Source of the DNA: Astropecten irregularis
Taxonomy: Eukaryota > Echinodermata > Asteroidea > Paxillosida > Astropectinidae
NCBI GenBank assembly: GCA_963971285.1
Contig: OZ020244.1
Span: 7,874,001 to 7,938,000 of the forward strand
Reading direction: 5' to 3'
DNA length: 64,000 nucleotides
Part shown: piece after piece, positions 10,226 through 23,392 of the stretch
How positions within the stretch are numbered: the first letter of the stretch is position 1
Layout: every line of letters starts with the position of its first letter
Notes under the pieces: model-generated
The model's input: the letters and a program-made list of their open reading frames with translations, nothing else
Databases searched by the model: none
What the model was told of the DNA's origin: nothing
Translations under genes and position numbers: made by a program

Positions 10226-11228
10226 TAGGTGTTCGGGTTCAAGCCGAACACCTATTGTTATTGTTAGATTTTTTGTTTTCTTTTTTTTTCATCCCAAACT
10301 TGTGAGCAGGACTTAGTGGTGACATGTACAAGATATTGACATGAAACTTGGTGGGAACTTCGGTCATCATGTCAAGTTGTATTTAGAAGATTGACGTCAT
10401 GTTGACGTCATCGGGTATCAAATTACGAGCGTTTTTAGGAAAATCTTTGGTGCTCCATAACTTCAGAACCACATGACCTACGATTTTGATATTGACATAT
10501 GTTACTCAACACGTAAATCTTAACAATTAATATACATGTATTCAGTGTTGTGTACATATGACCTTCACTTCCGGTGTTACCGGAAGTTGAAGTTTGACTC
10601 AAAATAACTCGAAAACGGACGGATTTAGGCACAAAAAACCTCATGGGTAAAAGATAGAGAAGGTCTTGGGCTTTCAGAAAATATAAACGATGACGTCATG
10701 CGGGCTATATAGCGCCCCCTACGGTTGATTAAAGATATACAGTGATTACGTAATCCGAAAGTAAACAATGAATTTCCGCCAAATTTGGTAGGTACATGTA
10801 TAAAGCACTAAAACACCTTGACATGTTTGTGAAGTTTGAAATCTGTAACGTCATCCAACCGGAAGTTATGCTCTTTTAAAGGGGGACAAGGACGTAATTA
10901 TTCAAATACTGTTTACTCAGTAATACATGACGTACATCAGTGAAAATTGCAAAATATTTACATTGCATTTATTCAATGACGTCTGTAAATGTTCAGTTGC
11001 TTGTGATGAACTAACCGGAAGTTATTGTCCAGACATTTTATATATATTTAAAGGTGACGCCATTTTCTCCATCAGTCAGTGTACATGTATACAGCATGAT
11101 GAGTATTTGTTCAGTCCCGCAGTTTAAGTGTATTCCAATATGCCATTATATGAGGGACGATTGATCACATACGTTCCAACATTATGTTCACATAACAGTG
11201 CACTACGAAATGAGACCCCGAACACCTA
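10226..11228 (+). mobile_element. Non-autonomous element with 12-bp terminal inverted repeats
   Basis: TAGGTGTTCGGG (10226-10237) and CCCGAACACCTA (11217-11228) are perfect inverse complements. The left end itself folds, GGTGTTCGG with CCGAACACC. Internal sequence has repeated ACCGGAAGT and GACGTCA blocks and no gene. Just past the right end a hairpin (GTTGT-TCCC-ACAAC) is followed by CTAG, reminiscent of Helitron 3' ends, so a Helitron-like class is an alternative to a TIR class. Confidence 0.5.
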
Positions 11229-13770
11229 GTGGTTGTTCCCACAACAACAATGTCTAGTTTTAGTCTTTGTACTTGTAATGCTGAACTCAAAACTGTTATA
11301 GGCCCAGCCATATTGATGTAATTGTTTGTCTTTCTGATGGGGTCTGGCTCCATCTTTGCCCTTTCTGGTCTAGTTGTCTTTGAAATGTCTGTTTATTTCT
11401 TTATAGAGAAACACTGTCTGTGTCTTAACAAGGGTATATACATGTAGAACTTTCACAAAGCACCTGTATAGGCCATCAGTAATGGAAAACAAAGACTGGG
11501 GACATACAAAAAAGTTTCTTATAAGCAGAATGTTGAATTAAAATTGGTCTTCTTCGAATGTAATTAAAAAAATCACAGGACATTTTTTTAGAAATGATAC
11601 AGAACAATTGATTTATTTCATTTACTTTCATATATTAATTATTATTTATTATATACTGTACATTATATGTGTTAATGTATATTGAAAGATTTAATGGTTA
11701 ATTCAATAAATAAATAAATAGAATTGCACATTGTCTAATAGTTAAACTTTTCCTTAAATGTGCTAAGGTAACATACAAAACAGAAATCTGCACAAATTCA
11801 CCTATTACTTCCAGGGTTAGTGCTGGGCAAAATCGGTTAATTTCATATCCGGTTACTGATTGCAAAACAAATCAGGTTAATGGTTATTAAACCTATGTAA
11901 TCACTTGCAACATGTGCGATTTATGTCTTCTTCAAAGTGATCGTCGCTTTCAGAATACTTTTTACAATGTTATTCTCTTTAGATCAAGCATTTAGATGAA
12001 GTACATACATGTACAATGTTTCTTTTACATGTGAAAAGCATGCTTCTACTTGGCAAAATGGACAACTGACTGAAATTCTACAGTTTACACTTTTTGGATT
12101 GTTGAGCATGAGCCAAAGCACAATGTGCCCAGGGCTGTCAAAAACTTATGTTGGCTTTTTTTTTAAAGGTCACTGCTCCAAAAGTATTTAAGACAGCCTC
12201 AAAAGGTTTTCACAGTTACTCTGGGTATACATTCCCATTTCAGAAAATGAAACAACCAGGCCATTAAGACCCAAATATCTCACTTTCACAGAATTTCTGC
12301 CTGAATGGCCATGACGCCCTCCTTTTTGGAGTAAACCAGATGGGGTAGGGCAACTTTGAAATAACTAGCACTTTTTTGGCATGGCGGGGGTGCTTCATAT
12401 TGACATGGTGAGATGCCATGTACAGTATATGTATATAATGAGTTGATGTGAGGTGGTTTTATGAAGCCCCGTGATGTCGAGAGCTATAATAGCCATCAGT
12501 AGGCCCCAAACGAAGCACCCATGAAGATTGGCCAAAATTTCAAAATAGGCCATTTTCACCCATTTTAATGGTATTTAACTCATTTAAATTGCTTATAATT
12601 AGTGTACAGGTGTGCAACTGCAATTAGGAAACACATGTTAAGGTCAAATGATAGATACCTGTTACCCACATAAAATACTTCATGATATTATGAATAAATA
12701 AAATTGTTGCCAAGAACAACACACGCATTTTACTGACCATTTTCTCAGAATATGGGTTCAGCCAAATGTGCTACCTATCAGGTCATACAGATACAGTTTA
12801 CATTCATGTACCTGTATCAACAGGCACAAATTCATGCACAATCATGAAATAAGACTGTACACAGCCATGATAAGTCTATCATCCTCCCTGTGATAAGTCT
12901 GGTACCCTGACTACCACAATACACCACAGTGTTGTTTGTATGGTAATGTGTTTTTTCAATTTTAAAACATCTTTAATGATTTTTGGTATTTTGTTTGTTC
13001 AGAAATGGATTGTATATAAAATAAAATAACAAACAAAATGAGCCCTCATATCACTGACATCTGTAGCTTGAGTTTTGAGTGAGTTATGAATTTTTGACAA
13101 TTTTGGGCTGTCTGGGCACACTGTGCAAAGGTTCGGCCCCTTTTTTTCCTTTCAGTTTCGGTTAAAGGGCGGCTGCATTGCTTTTTTCAGTCAAGTTATT
13201 TTATTGCCTTCATACAGAGAATATACTGACAAATAATGAATGGCAAGTCTTATTTTGGTTTCAAACCAGCATTTGGGTTCCTTTGAATGGCTTTGTAAAA
13301 CGGGGGATTTTCACGCATACTCATGTAGGGAACCAACAGCCAAAATATAATGAAAAAACATAAGAAATGAAGAGGCAAACTTGACCTACAGAAATGGTTA
13401 CACCACCAGTTGAGTGAAAGGAACATATTTGGCAAAATAAAACCATTGAGGAGGAAAATGTCTGTCAGAAAACCTATAAAACAACTGCAACTTTTTGTGC
13501 ACAAATCAATTGGGTTACTGCTCTCAGTTTCCCAGATGACATCACAGTTTTGCTCATGAATATGGAAATGCTAATTAGCATACAAACCAAAAAACCTGTT
13601 TTAACCCTGAATCAGTGTGAGGAAGCGGGTAAAATTACAATCCCCATGTACAGTTTTTTTATTGGCACATGTTCAAGCCATAATATTCCCATTGCTGAGA
13701 CCCTTAACGGTTTGCGGAAATGTGTACACTGATAATTAAATCCACGTCGTACATAACCTTTAACCGGAAA
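11229..13770. other. Non-coding interval with nested inverted repeats
   Basis: No credible gene. It contains the right arm of the 8.6-kb inverted repeat (12046-12086). A second inverted pair, AAGCACAATGTGCCCAG (12116-12132) and CTGGGCACACTGTGCAA (13112-13128), matches 14 of 17. Short open frames here are chance. Confidence 0.5.
12046..12086 (-). repeat. Right arm of the 3.5-kb-spaced inverted repeat
   Basis: CTACTTGGCAAAATGG... to CTACAGTTT is the inverse complement of 8593-8638. Weak pairing extends to about 12009. Confidence 0.65.
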
Positions 13771-13780
13771 AAAAACCCAG

Positions 13781-14020
13781 CACTATCCAGGGTATAAAGA
13801 TGGTAATAGTAGAAACATACCATTAAAATGTGTTTTGCCTAAAATGCTGTATTTATCCAGAAGTTACAACCCAATTGACCAAAAACAATGATCTCAGGGA
13901 GATCAAAACTCCTGTGAAAAGATTTGAAAATAAAGCAAGTTGTTTACACTGTTTTCACAACAAGTGGGAATCGTATGGGGCTGAATCTGCATTTCTTTGA
14001 CAAAAAACAATGTATGAAAT
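13781..14020 (+). repeat. Diverged copy of the interior of the 29.6-30.1 kb MITE
   Basis: Shared blocks include GGGTATAAAGATG, TAGAAACATACC, AAATGCTGTATTTAT and ATTACCTTTAA in the same order as at 29717-30005. The flanking TIRs were not recognised here. Confidence 0.55.
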
Positions 14021-14025
14021 TACCT

Positions 14026-16871
14026 TTAAACTTGACCTTGAAAGTATCCCTCCAAGCTGGGTGGGTCTTGCTCAAAGAAACGTGAACACACATTGCCATA
14101 AAGGCAAGTATGAGCATTTGTTAGTAGGCCTGAAACAACATACATTTTGCCACATGCTGATAGACAGATCTTTTGGGTCTTCTTGAAATCTACAAACTTA
14201 AAGAAATTAATTATGTCACCAAAAAGCCATTCAACACTGATTCGAACACCGCTCATTGACTTGTTGTAGGCCTCCTGTTCTGCGGTAACATCGTTCCCTT
14301 TGAAGGGACTCTGGAGATGGGCCCGTAATGAGTAAGCAGCATCTCCATAAATGCACATGACATTGCCACCTGGGCCATATGATCTGAGTTCCAATTCACC
14401 CAAGAGCCCAGACTCTCGCAACAAATAAGAGTCATGCCTCCTTCCTTCTATTAGACCTCGGGGCATGGCCGATTATTTTTCAGTTTCGTGACGCATATCA
14501 CAGATCTATGTAAATTATACCTTAAACTACTCCAGAGGATGTCCCAAGACTCGCACATAAAATCCACAGTTGAGTTTTTTGCCAGTTTTAGCAAAAATAG
14601 CCATTTTACGTTCAAAATTTCGCTTTAAGAAACGGAGAAAAAACCATTACATCATTGCTTTTTAACGGCCAATCAACGAGGCCCTTATTACATCATGCAT
14701 ATTCAAAAGATAGTGGACCAATTGCGAAGCCCGTAAGAGAGAGCGTAGGCACCGCTGTTCGTGACAAGATAATAGATGGCGGTGTCCACGAGCTTCTCGG
14801 ACGCGGAATGAAGCCACTGTGGTTTCTGAAAGCTCTGGATTTTTTTCTGTGAAATTTAACATGATTTAGTCATTTTAGTGAGGCATTTTTTTTCTCTCTT
14901 TGGTTTTTTTTGTGGTATGAATAAAGCTAAAGGTGCATCAAAGGTGAAACTTGTTGTTACCCGAATGAACAACTGTGTTCATGTTTACCTTTCTTTTTAT
15001 GTTTATTACACAAGTCTGTGTAACCCTATCATAACATGAAATCCATGACAAAATTATACAGTTTGAAGATTGAAATAGACCCCCATCCTGAGGCTGCAGA
15101 TGGTTTAGTATCAAGGGTTTTTTAATCATAACGGGTCTAAAATTTACTTCAAATTATTTGACATTGCTTCAAAAGTCATATTTTGGTTTTAATAGTTTCC
15201 TTTTCCCGAGTCATGCCTTTGAAGAATCCCTCTCAGCAGCAAGGAATAATTATCCCTTTCACTTTGTACACGATTGGCCAATTCCCGCCAATAGAGGGCG
15301 CTGCTTTTCAAAGGGGGTAATTAAAATGCAAATATTTAATTAACTGGCAAATTTGGGATTGTGGATTTTGGTTTTTAATGATCCCTAAGGTATTAGCTAT
15401 CAGTCTGTGGTGTTTCCACTTAGTTCCCAGAGGTGCGCCAAGAAACTTGTTTTCTGAGCACATTTTGAAGCCATGCCCTGTGGTCTATATGGGCCCAAAC
15501 AAACTCGCAATCATGCCATTTGCTGCAGTGACCGATTGGTACTTTAGAGCATGAATACGTTTGTGTCCATTGTACATGACTCTTTGGTTTGTATTTGGTC
15601 GACATATTGGGCGCACAGTTCCATCAACAAAACCCAAGCAGTTCATCAGTGCAGCTCCCTTCACACGTACAGCTGTGGCATACTTCAGGAGGTGTGCTGG
15701 TGACAACCATGGTTTATCTAGTGTTTCAAAGAGGTGATTGTAGTTTAAGTACAAAAAGTCCATCATATGAGTTGCAACCAAACACAACTGTGGCACATCA
15801 CGAGCAAACATCTTCACCATGTCACCATATCTGCACGGAAATGCGAATCGAGACAGCATGATGCACAAAGCTTCTAGCCCATGAACTCTGTATCCATTGG
15901 AGCACTTTATTCTGTCTGGGACATGTAGTACATCCTTCAGCAGGTACAAATCATCCTTCTTAAACCTATACAAACAAAACATAGAAAAATGTGTCAATTC
16001 TTATTAAAAACAGGCATACACTTTTAAAACAGACTGGTTGAATTACACGATTAGGACCCAGATTACATGTTTATAATGTAGGATCAAAATGGGTCAGCAT
16101 ATTACCTGCCTTAAAATTGTATATGGAAATTAATCAAGACTTAATAAACACCAAGTCTCTTCCCTTCACTCTTTCGAAGAAAAGAGTTTGGACGTACAAA
16201 CGTGCAATCATGCAATTAACAAAATATGGACAAATTCAATACACAGCTGACACAAATTTTTTACTTAGTAGGCCTATGACCCGAAAAGTATAAAACATTC
16301 GAGAAAAAAACCCCACTGTTTCAGGAGTAAAATAATATAATAAATAAAATAGGTTACATTTCTTTGAATCACTTTTTCTGTTATCGCCCATAAATAAATG
16401 GGTTTAGTCTTTTCCAAAATATATCCTAAACTCCCCTCACCATGCTCACATTCGTTATACGAATTTGATTATATTGTTCAGCTTAATAAGTTCCAATAGA
16501 CCTGGGTAGGGCCAAAACCACGGGCATGGGTACAGAAAGAAAAAGCCTGAGCTACAGTATATGTATGGAAAACACTATAATTAATCCTTCATTCAATCAA
16601 TTGTAGCTACACTATCAATGAAATATGGCTACGTATTACGTAACGTTGGCTTAGGCCTACAAGTAACTTTTAGTACAGTACTGTACCTGAAATAAGCGTT
16701 GCATTCGTCGTCATTGTAATTTTCCAGGTCAAATTGTTCATAATCATAGTACTTAAATTCGGGATTGGTTGGTTTATTAGAATCATACAAAATCATAAAT
16801 TCTTCATCATCTAAAATATCAGTGGAATAGCCAAGCAGTATCGCTTCCTGGATACGATGCAGATTCGCCAT
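14026..16871 (-). pseudogene. PIF/Harbinger transposase (HARBI1-like), DDE_Tnp_4 type, spliced and probably broken
   Basis: Reading leftwards: exon 1 is 16871-16687, starting MANLHRIQEA, donor cag|gtaca. Exon 2 starts at 15965 (tatag|gttta) and joins in frame. It carries RFKKDDLYLL, PCRYGDM and GFVDGTVRP with the first catalytic Asp. It runs to a TAG at 15487-15485 just after SLFGPI. A last exon of about 14458-14026 carries IEGRRHDSYLL, YGDAAY (second Asp) and VEWLFGD (Glu), ending LEGYFQGQV. All three acidic residues are therefore present. Exon 2 sequence past the TAG still resembles the RRHDSYLLRESGLL block that the last exon also encodes. The copy has thus duplicated or mixed that segment, or exon 2 uses an earlier donor. 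The transposase would act with a Myb-like partner; the convergent gene at 8.8 kb is a candidate. Confidence 0.75.
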
Positions 16872-17347
16872 TTTGCTTGTTTATAATCGACAAGGTCAAT
16901 ACGTCACAGGACTTAAGAGGGCGCTCGTGCAGTCGTCGCGTCGTCCAGTGATGATCTAAAGCGTACCGAACAACAGTCAACATGAGTTGTCCACGTCGCA
17001 GCGTCGACGTGAACGACGTCCACGTTCACACCAATCTGAAGCTCTCTAGTCTCCGCTGACCCCAAAACCGCAAGCTAGGCCTAACGTGATCATGACGAAT
17101 TGACCCAGTCTAGTCCCAGGCAGCCCGTGCATGGTCCTACATAATGATTATCATTAATTATTCATATGTACTGTTTTCAGTTACGGCCTAGGCCTAGGCC
17201 TAAGTTTAGTTGGCTTAGGCCCCCTACAGCCTTCACGTTAGGCCTAGGCCGTCGTGTAAATTGAACTGAACTTGAAGTCAATTTGCCCGTAATTCTTGGG
17301 GGTCCTATTTATTCAAGAAGGGGGCCTATGTCGGCCTGGGAAAGCTA
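16872..17347. other. CpG-richer upstream region of the Harbinger gene
   Basis: Relatively rich in CG dinucleotides, with a near-palindromic run around 17021-17045 (GTGAACG...CGTTCAC). It could hold the promoter of the minus-strand transposase gene. No TIR was identified. Confidence 0.35.
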
Positions 17348-17356
17348 GGTTGGCCT

Positions 17357-18051
17357 TAGTCTGAGTAACTAGGTCTTTATAGGACCCTACAATCCCTTTT
17401 TTTAACATTTGAACATGGTCTGGCGATAGTAGGGTCCAAGTCCCTTGTAATACATCATTACATGAGTGGCAAGAGCTCCTTTTTGCCTCTACCCTGAGTA
17501 AAAATCCTGTGATTTCACCTCCAAAACGATCCCAAACTGTCTCATGCGGCCGGCTATGGACCAAAGGAGAATAAGAGATTACAATAATGATAAGTTTTTC
17601 TCACATTTGTTGAAGAAAAGGGAATTTTTCCCCAAGAAATGGGCACTAAGACCTCCACGAAAATAACTGCCATAATCTCGTTATTTAAATTAAAATGCTT
17701 TGGATGCACTGCATGCACTTATTGCACTGCATTGTGGCCGGGTACCAGTGTACAATTTAAACAACAAGCTGATGGCAGTTATTTTCGTGGCGGTCTTATA
17801 GTGCCCATTTCTAGGGGAAAAATTCCCTTTTCTTCAAAAAATTTGAGTAAAACGTATCATTATTGGAATCTCTTATTCTCCTTTGGTCCATAGCCGGCAG
17901 CATGAGACAGTTTGGGATCGTTTTGGAGGTGAAATCACAGGATTTTGCTGGACTCTGAACTCATGTAAATACAAGGGACTAGGAACGTACTATCGCCAGA
18001 CCATGTCGAAATGTTAAAAAAAGGCGATTAGGGTCCTAGTTACTCGGACTA
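17357..18051. mobile_element. Long-armed foldback element, Mutator-like
   Basis: Two arms of roughly 300 bp (about 17357-17690 and 17740-18051) are inverse complements along most of their length. The outer ends are TAGTCTGAGTAACTAGG and CCTAGTTACTCGGACTA. The nonamer GGTTGGCCT lies directly outside both ends (17348-17356 and 18052-18060), a 9-bp target duplication, and TA extends the match if the ends are drawn slightly inward. Long TIRs with 8-11 bp duplications are typical of Mutator-like elements. No transposase is encoded, so it is non-autonomous. Confidence 0.8.
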
Positions 18052-18060
18052 GGTTGGCCT

Positions 18061-18509
18061 AACGTTAGGGCCTAAAACTACAGTCATGGTGGGGGATCAG
18101 CAGTAAAATGATAGGGGTCTTGTAGACTTGTACCCTACTCCTATAGTCAGTCTCGTCTATTGAGTATTGAATGTTAAAAGCAAGACCTACCCTAGACCAC
18201 AGAAACTTGAAGTTATATGGTTTGGCCTAGTATATGAACTAAATTAGCTAGCCTAAGCTAATCGCAGTTAGGCTAATTCATTTTTTGTTACTCTAGGGCC
18301 TAATAAATGTTAGTACAAGTCTTGCAGTTGGCCTGGAAAGCCTAATTTAGGACTTAATTGTACTTGATTATCTGAAAATATTTTTATTTTAGGCCTTTAT
18401 GTTGATTTTTTTTGAGATTCTAATTTTGAAATGAATTTATTGTTGTGTTTTAGGTGGACCTGTATGTACTGTACATTACATACAATACACAAACTCCAAT
18501 CCATGCACC
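18061..18509. other. Non-coding sequence before the CACTA-type gene
   Basis: Many 'ggcctaa' motifs and no long frame. The left end of the first CACTA element should lie here or earlier, but no CACTG terminus was recognised. Confidence 0.4.
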
Positions 18510-21271
18510 ATGAGTTCAAAGTAAGTCTATATTAAAATAATTTGTATCCATTTCACGATTCATTTTGTGTCAGATCATTTGAATTTTCATAATTTCCCCT
18601 CTTAGTTTCACAGGTGGGGATGATTTGTCCAAGTACAAGTAAAAACACTGTTAAAGTTTTTTATTTGTAACAAAAATTGGGCAGGGGATCTTTGGATCCT
18701 TCATATTTAATTGTTCAGCAAGCTAATCGCTCACTAAAAGCGTGTGAAGTTTTCTCACACATCAGTCTAATACTCAAAAACCTATTAAGTTGGTAAATTG
18801 CAGCATTTGCATTTTTTAATTTAGGAAAGAGAAAACCAAATGTTTCTTAATTTTGAAATTAATTGTTTGTTATTTTGTTTACTTTTTCAAGGTATGTTTG
18901 GCAGTTGGCACTCTTGCAAAGGCTTTCCAATCAAATACAAATAATACCAAAACCCAAATAAAGTTGGGATTTATTTAATACATGTAGATGCTCATTAACA
19001 AGTAGGCGCATACATTGAACAATTTATTTCCAAAAAGTTTTTTACAGAATGATATTTGCATGTAGTTTTTGCTTTGCTAAAAAGAACTCGTTTTCAGCAC
19101 TAATTAAACATTACAGGCATGGGCATACATCTATCCAAACATTCAATTGCAATGTTGCTGGGTGTCAAAAATTGCAGAAAACAGTCCGTGCGCATTTACG
19201 TCACATCAAATGTAAACATAATACATTTTGGATGCAACACTGTACAAGGCGTAATAGAAACCAATACAATGATGACACAGATAATGAAGAGGAAGATGGT
19301 AATGACGTAGTTGGTGATGATTTTCTTGGTCAAGACAACGATTACCAAGAGCCTCTTGTAAATGAAAACCATGAGGTTAGCTCATTCCTACTTGGTCTAA
19401 GAGAAGGGTTCAAAACCACAACTAATGCCTGTAGCTATGTTGCAAATGGAATATCAGATATCATGAAGTCATATCGTGAAGATTTGAATAACAGAGTAAG
19501 GGGGATTTTGCAGAGAGGTGGTGCTGATCTACAGGCACTTAATCAGCTGGGTCTCTCCACTGTGTTAGAAGAATCAAAATATGAGAAGGCATTCAGCCAT
19601 TTCTCTGCAGATAGACAGATCAATAAATTTGCAGCAGAGCAGTTTGATTTTGTAGAACCAGTGGAGTATGTCTTAGGACAGAATGCCAAAGGTGAGGATG
19701 AGACAATGCAATACATCCCAATTCTTTCAACTATCCATTCATTACTAAGGAAGGATGATGTATTTGCAGAAATATACAATGGCCATTTTTCAGAAGAAGC
19801 CATTGAGGACTATTGTGATGGTAGTCTGTTTGCAAGCAGTGATTTGTTCTCAAGAAATCACATGAATCTCCAAATACAGCTCTATTTTGACGACTTCTGC
19901 GTGGCAAATCGATTAGGAAACAAAGTCAAACAACTTAAGTTTGGTGGTATTTACTTTGTTCTTGGCAACATATCTCCTCAATACAGGTCCAAACTGCAAT
20001 GCATACAACTTGCCTGTATGTGCATATCATCCCATGTAAAGAAATATGGCATGCATAAAATCCTTCAGCCACTTATCCAAGATATTTCTGTTTTAGAGAC
20101 AGAGGGTCTTACACTGCACAAAGATGGTGTAGAGCACAATATTCATGGAACTGTCAGCTTTATTTGTGCAGATAACCTAGGTGCCCATACAATAGGGGGA
20201 TTTCAAGAACATTTTAACCATGGCTGTGTTTGTCGTTTATGCAACGTAACTTCACAAACACTGAAGGACCATTTCTGTACCCAAAGGTTGGAGATACGAT
20301 CTAAGGAAGCATATGACCAACAGGCTCAACTTGTGCATGATAATCCTAATCTATCGACTCTGTATGGAGTAAAGCATAATTGTACTTTCAATGAGCTACA
20401 GTACTTTCATGTAACTAGTGGTCTGCCATGGGATGTTGCACATGATCTCCTGGAAGGAATTGTACCCGAGGTCATTTGCAATACCATTAAATGCTGTGTG
20501 GGTCAGGGCTTTTTCTCACTGCAGTATTTTAACCACCAAGTGTCCACGTTTGCCTATGATGCAAATGACAAGAGGAACAAACCTAGTGTAATGTCATCAG
20601 AGATTGGAAACTTTAAGGACAAGCAAACTGCTGCACAGGCATGGTGCTTGTTACGTTTGTTACCCATCATGGTTGCCCATGCAATTCCAGTTGGTGATGC
20701 AAAATGGGCAGTATTGTTGTTGCTTCTTGATGTAGTGGAGCACTGCATGATGCCAAAAGTAAACAGAGTGATCTCAAATTTCCTTGCCTATCTCATTGAG
20801 TTGTTTCTAACAAAGTACTATACAGAGTACACAGAAATTACTATGAAACCAAAGTTTCACTATCTCTTGCACTACCCAAAAAGTCTTTTGGAGTATGGTC
20901 CACTAATACATTGCTAGACACTTCGCTTTGAATCAAAGCATTTCTATTTTAAAGAAGTAGCATGGAGGACCAAAAACAGGAAGAACATCCGAAAAACTCT
21001 TGCAGAGAGACATCAGTTTCATCAAGCGTGGTGTATGTCCAAATCCTCAGTTGATAAGTTCCTTACTAAAGAAGTAATTGATCATACGTGTGGTGAAATT
21101 AAACATACTAATGAACTTTCTAGAGATGTCCAACAATTGATCCTCCCACTTGCTGGACAAGCAGATGTTTACATGGTGAAGAATGTAGAATGTAACGGAA
21201 CTTGGTATCACTCAGGCTCTGCCGTTATACTGGAGAAATTGGACAATGAGTATCATTTTGGAATAATTTAA
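18510..21271 (+). pseudogene. CACTA (EnSpm-type) transposase, first copy, inactivated by one amber codon
   Basis: A small first exon, 18510-18520 (ATGAGTTCAAA|gtaagt), joins in frame to 19048 (tttttacag|A ATG). The main exon starts with two C2H2-like fingers (CSFCFAKK..., CNVAGCQKL...). It then carries a first-Asp block (LYFDDFCVANRLG), a second-Asp block (CADNLGAHTIGGF, near 20170-20210) followed by CRLC, and a final Glu block (LRFESKHFYFK). A TAG at 20915-20917 interrupts the frame just before that Glu block, where the sister protein at 55.2 kb has Trp. The frame then continues unbroken to TAA at 21271. The C-terminus is shorter than in the sister copy. Stop-codon readthrough is possible, but a Trp-to-stop mutation is simpler. 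Confidence 0.82.
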
Positions 21272-21651
21272 ACAAGCTTCATCATCACTGGAATTGTTCA
21301 TATTCTATGTAGGACTGTCCAGACAGCTGATTATATTGAGCATGTTCATGCCTATGCAATAATATCAAATGATAATGGACAACTGAACTACTAAAAGTGA
21401 CAGATTTGGCAGATTACTATCCACTTGGGGTCTACAAAACAGACTATTCCAAGTTAATTGTTCTGAAACATTGCCTTCTGTGAGAGATTCCATTTGAGAT
21501 GTAGTTCAGGGTAATACTTATGTTTGCGCAGCGAAGTTGTAAAAAGAACATGTACATGTATGCAAAATGAATCCCAATTACAAAAGATACCGCTGTGCAT
21601 TTTCATTTTGTGTTATTTCTTAGTTTTCACAAAGATGCACTTATTCACTCA
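21272..21651. other. Spacer between the two genes of the first CACTA element
   Basis: No coding sequence recognised. The end includes a plausible acceptor (cactcag) for the next gene. Confidence 0.4.
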
Positions 21652-23392
21652 GGTATTTGTTGATGTGGAATGACGCTAAAAAAATCATAGATGTGCCAAA
21701 CAAAGAACATGTGAAATCACAAGACCTCTTACTGAAAGTCATTGAGATCTTCCCAGAGCTTGAAGGACAAGATATTCACCTCAAGATCTGGCACCCTGAC
21801 TTTGAAGAATTCGTTGATGTAGAAGAAGAGGATGTAATTCCACCAATGTCCAAAGTTAAGATCACAACCATCTTGACACTCCCCTGTGACTGTTATGCTT
21901 CCTGAAGTTCCAGTTTCACAAGTACAAGGACAATTGTGAGTATTCTATTATAAGCTGTGTCTTTTTTAGATTTAGTTTCAGTCAAAATTTTCAGATTTTA
22001 ATTTTTTTTACATTTCCATAATCAACTGAGTTCTTAAAAAGATCACTGACAGATGATTTTAACCAATTAATATCAGATGACTCTTTTATGATATCTTTTT
22101 CAGGTCACCGTCCTTATAGCTTTGGGGTTCCAGCATTAAAAATATGTCAGCTATACAAAACAAAGGGAAATTCTTATTTTTGTTATACATATAGGGCTAG
22201 ATTTTCATGCCTGCTCGGTCAGGGAACCCAATGGACAATGAATAAAAAGTGACACATTTGAAACATTTGAAACTGAAAGTGAAAACTTGATCTGTTGATG
22301 AGGGGGTTTAGCCCCAAAAAATACAACACTTGATGACTGAAGGGAACTAACATCAGAAGAAGAAAATGAGTGAAAGAGGGGGGAGGGGTCTTTCAGAAAA
22401 ATACCAGAGTATATTAGAATGTGTGTACAAGCTTCTTCAAGCCATCCCCTTTTTTGTCGTAAATATGCATTTTACTTTGCATATGAACAAACAACTTGTG
22501 AATAAACCTTGCAACACCTGTGAAGCAGGTTTAAAGCTGTACAGTTACATTATTAAAGAAATAACATTCCTAGTTATTTATAATTTCTATTTTCAGAGAA
22601 GTCCCGACTTTTAAAGCGGCGGTGAAGTCTGGGTGGATGAATACTTTCGATTTTCCTGATCTTCCTGAGCAGATAAAGCAGAAAATATCTGTTCAAGAAA
22701 GTCTCTTAACTGCAAACGAGACAGTCATCCTTGACACGATCTTTGAAGCTGTCAAACAACATACCCTGTGAGTATACATGCATGCTTTTTAATGTATGTA
22801 AAACAAATGCACCAGTTTTTTTTGGAAGTTGGCTTTCATGTGGGAAGGGATATTATATTATAATGCATAGAATTCCAAATTCACAGTGGATGCTAAGTAG
22901 TCGTCGAAAATGACTCATTTCTTTTATATTGAAGTTTCACTTTAATTAATTTTATTCATATAAAAATAACTTTAGAGCTTGCTACTTGTTCAAACTCAGA
23001 ATGTATACTCCGTGCTTGGCAGGTGCTAATTCTATGCCGACATCCACAATGAGATGTGAAATGAAATCTTTAGGAATGGTTTTTAAAAATTAAACCTCTG
23101 TCTCTATTCTTGATTTTCTGGAAGATGTTAAGACTAAAGGGTTTTGAAGAATTTTTTTCTCATTTGTATTTCCTGTGTTGAAGCTACCCAACACCAACAG
23201 ACTATGTTCAACTTGTCGAACAACTTCTGCTCAAATACCCGATAGTGACTGAGATGAAAGTGTGGCTGGCCAAAAGGTATGTTTTATTGTGACAATAACT
23301 TTTAATCATGAAATAACCACAAAGGGAAACTGACTAAATTATTTTAAGTCATTAACAAAGATAATTGACTATTAGGGACACCACCAACGTAG

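Noticed and set aside
20915-20917. Programmed readthrough or recoding at the CACTA transposase TAG
   Set aside because: The sister protein has Trp here, and the accessory exons of the same element are frameshifted; simple mutation is more likely.
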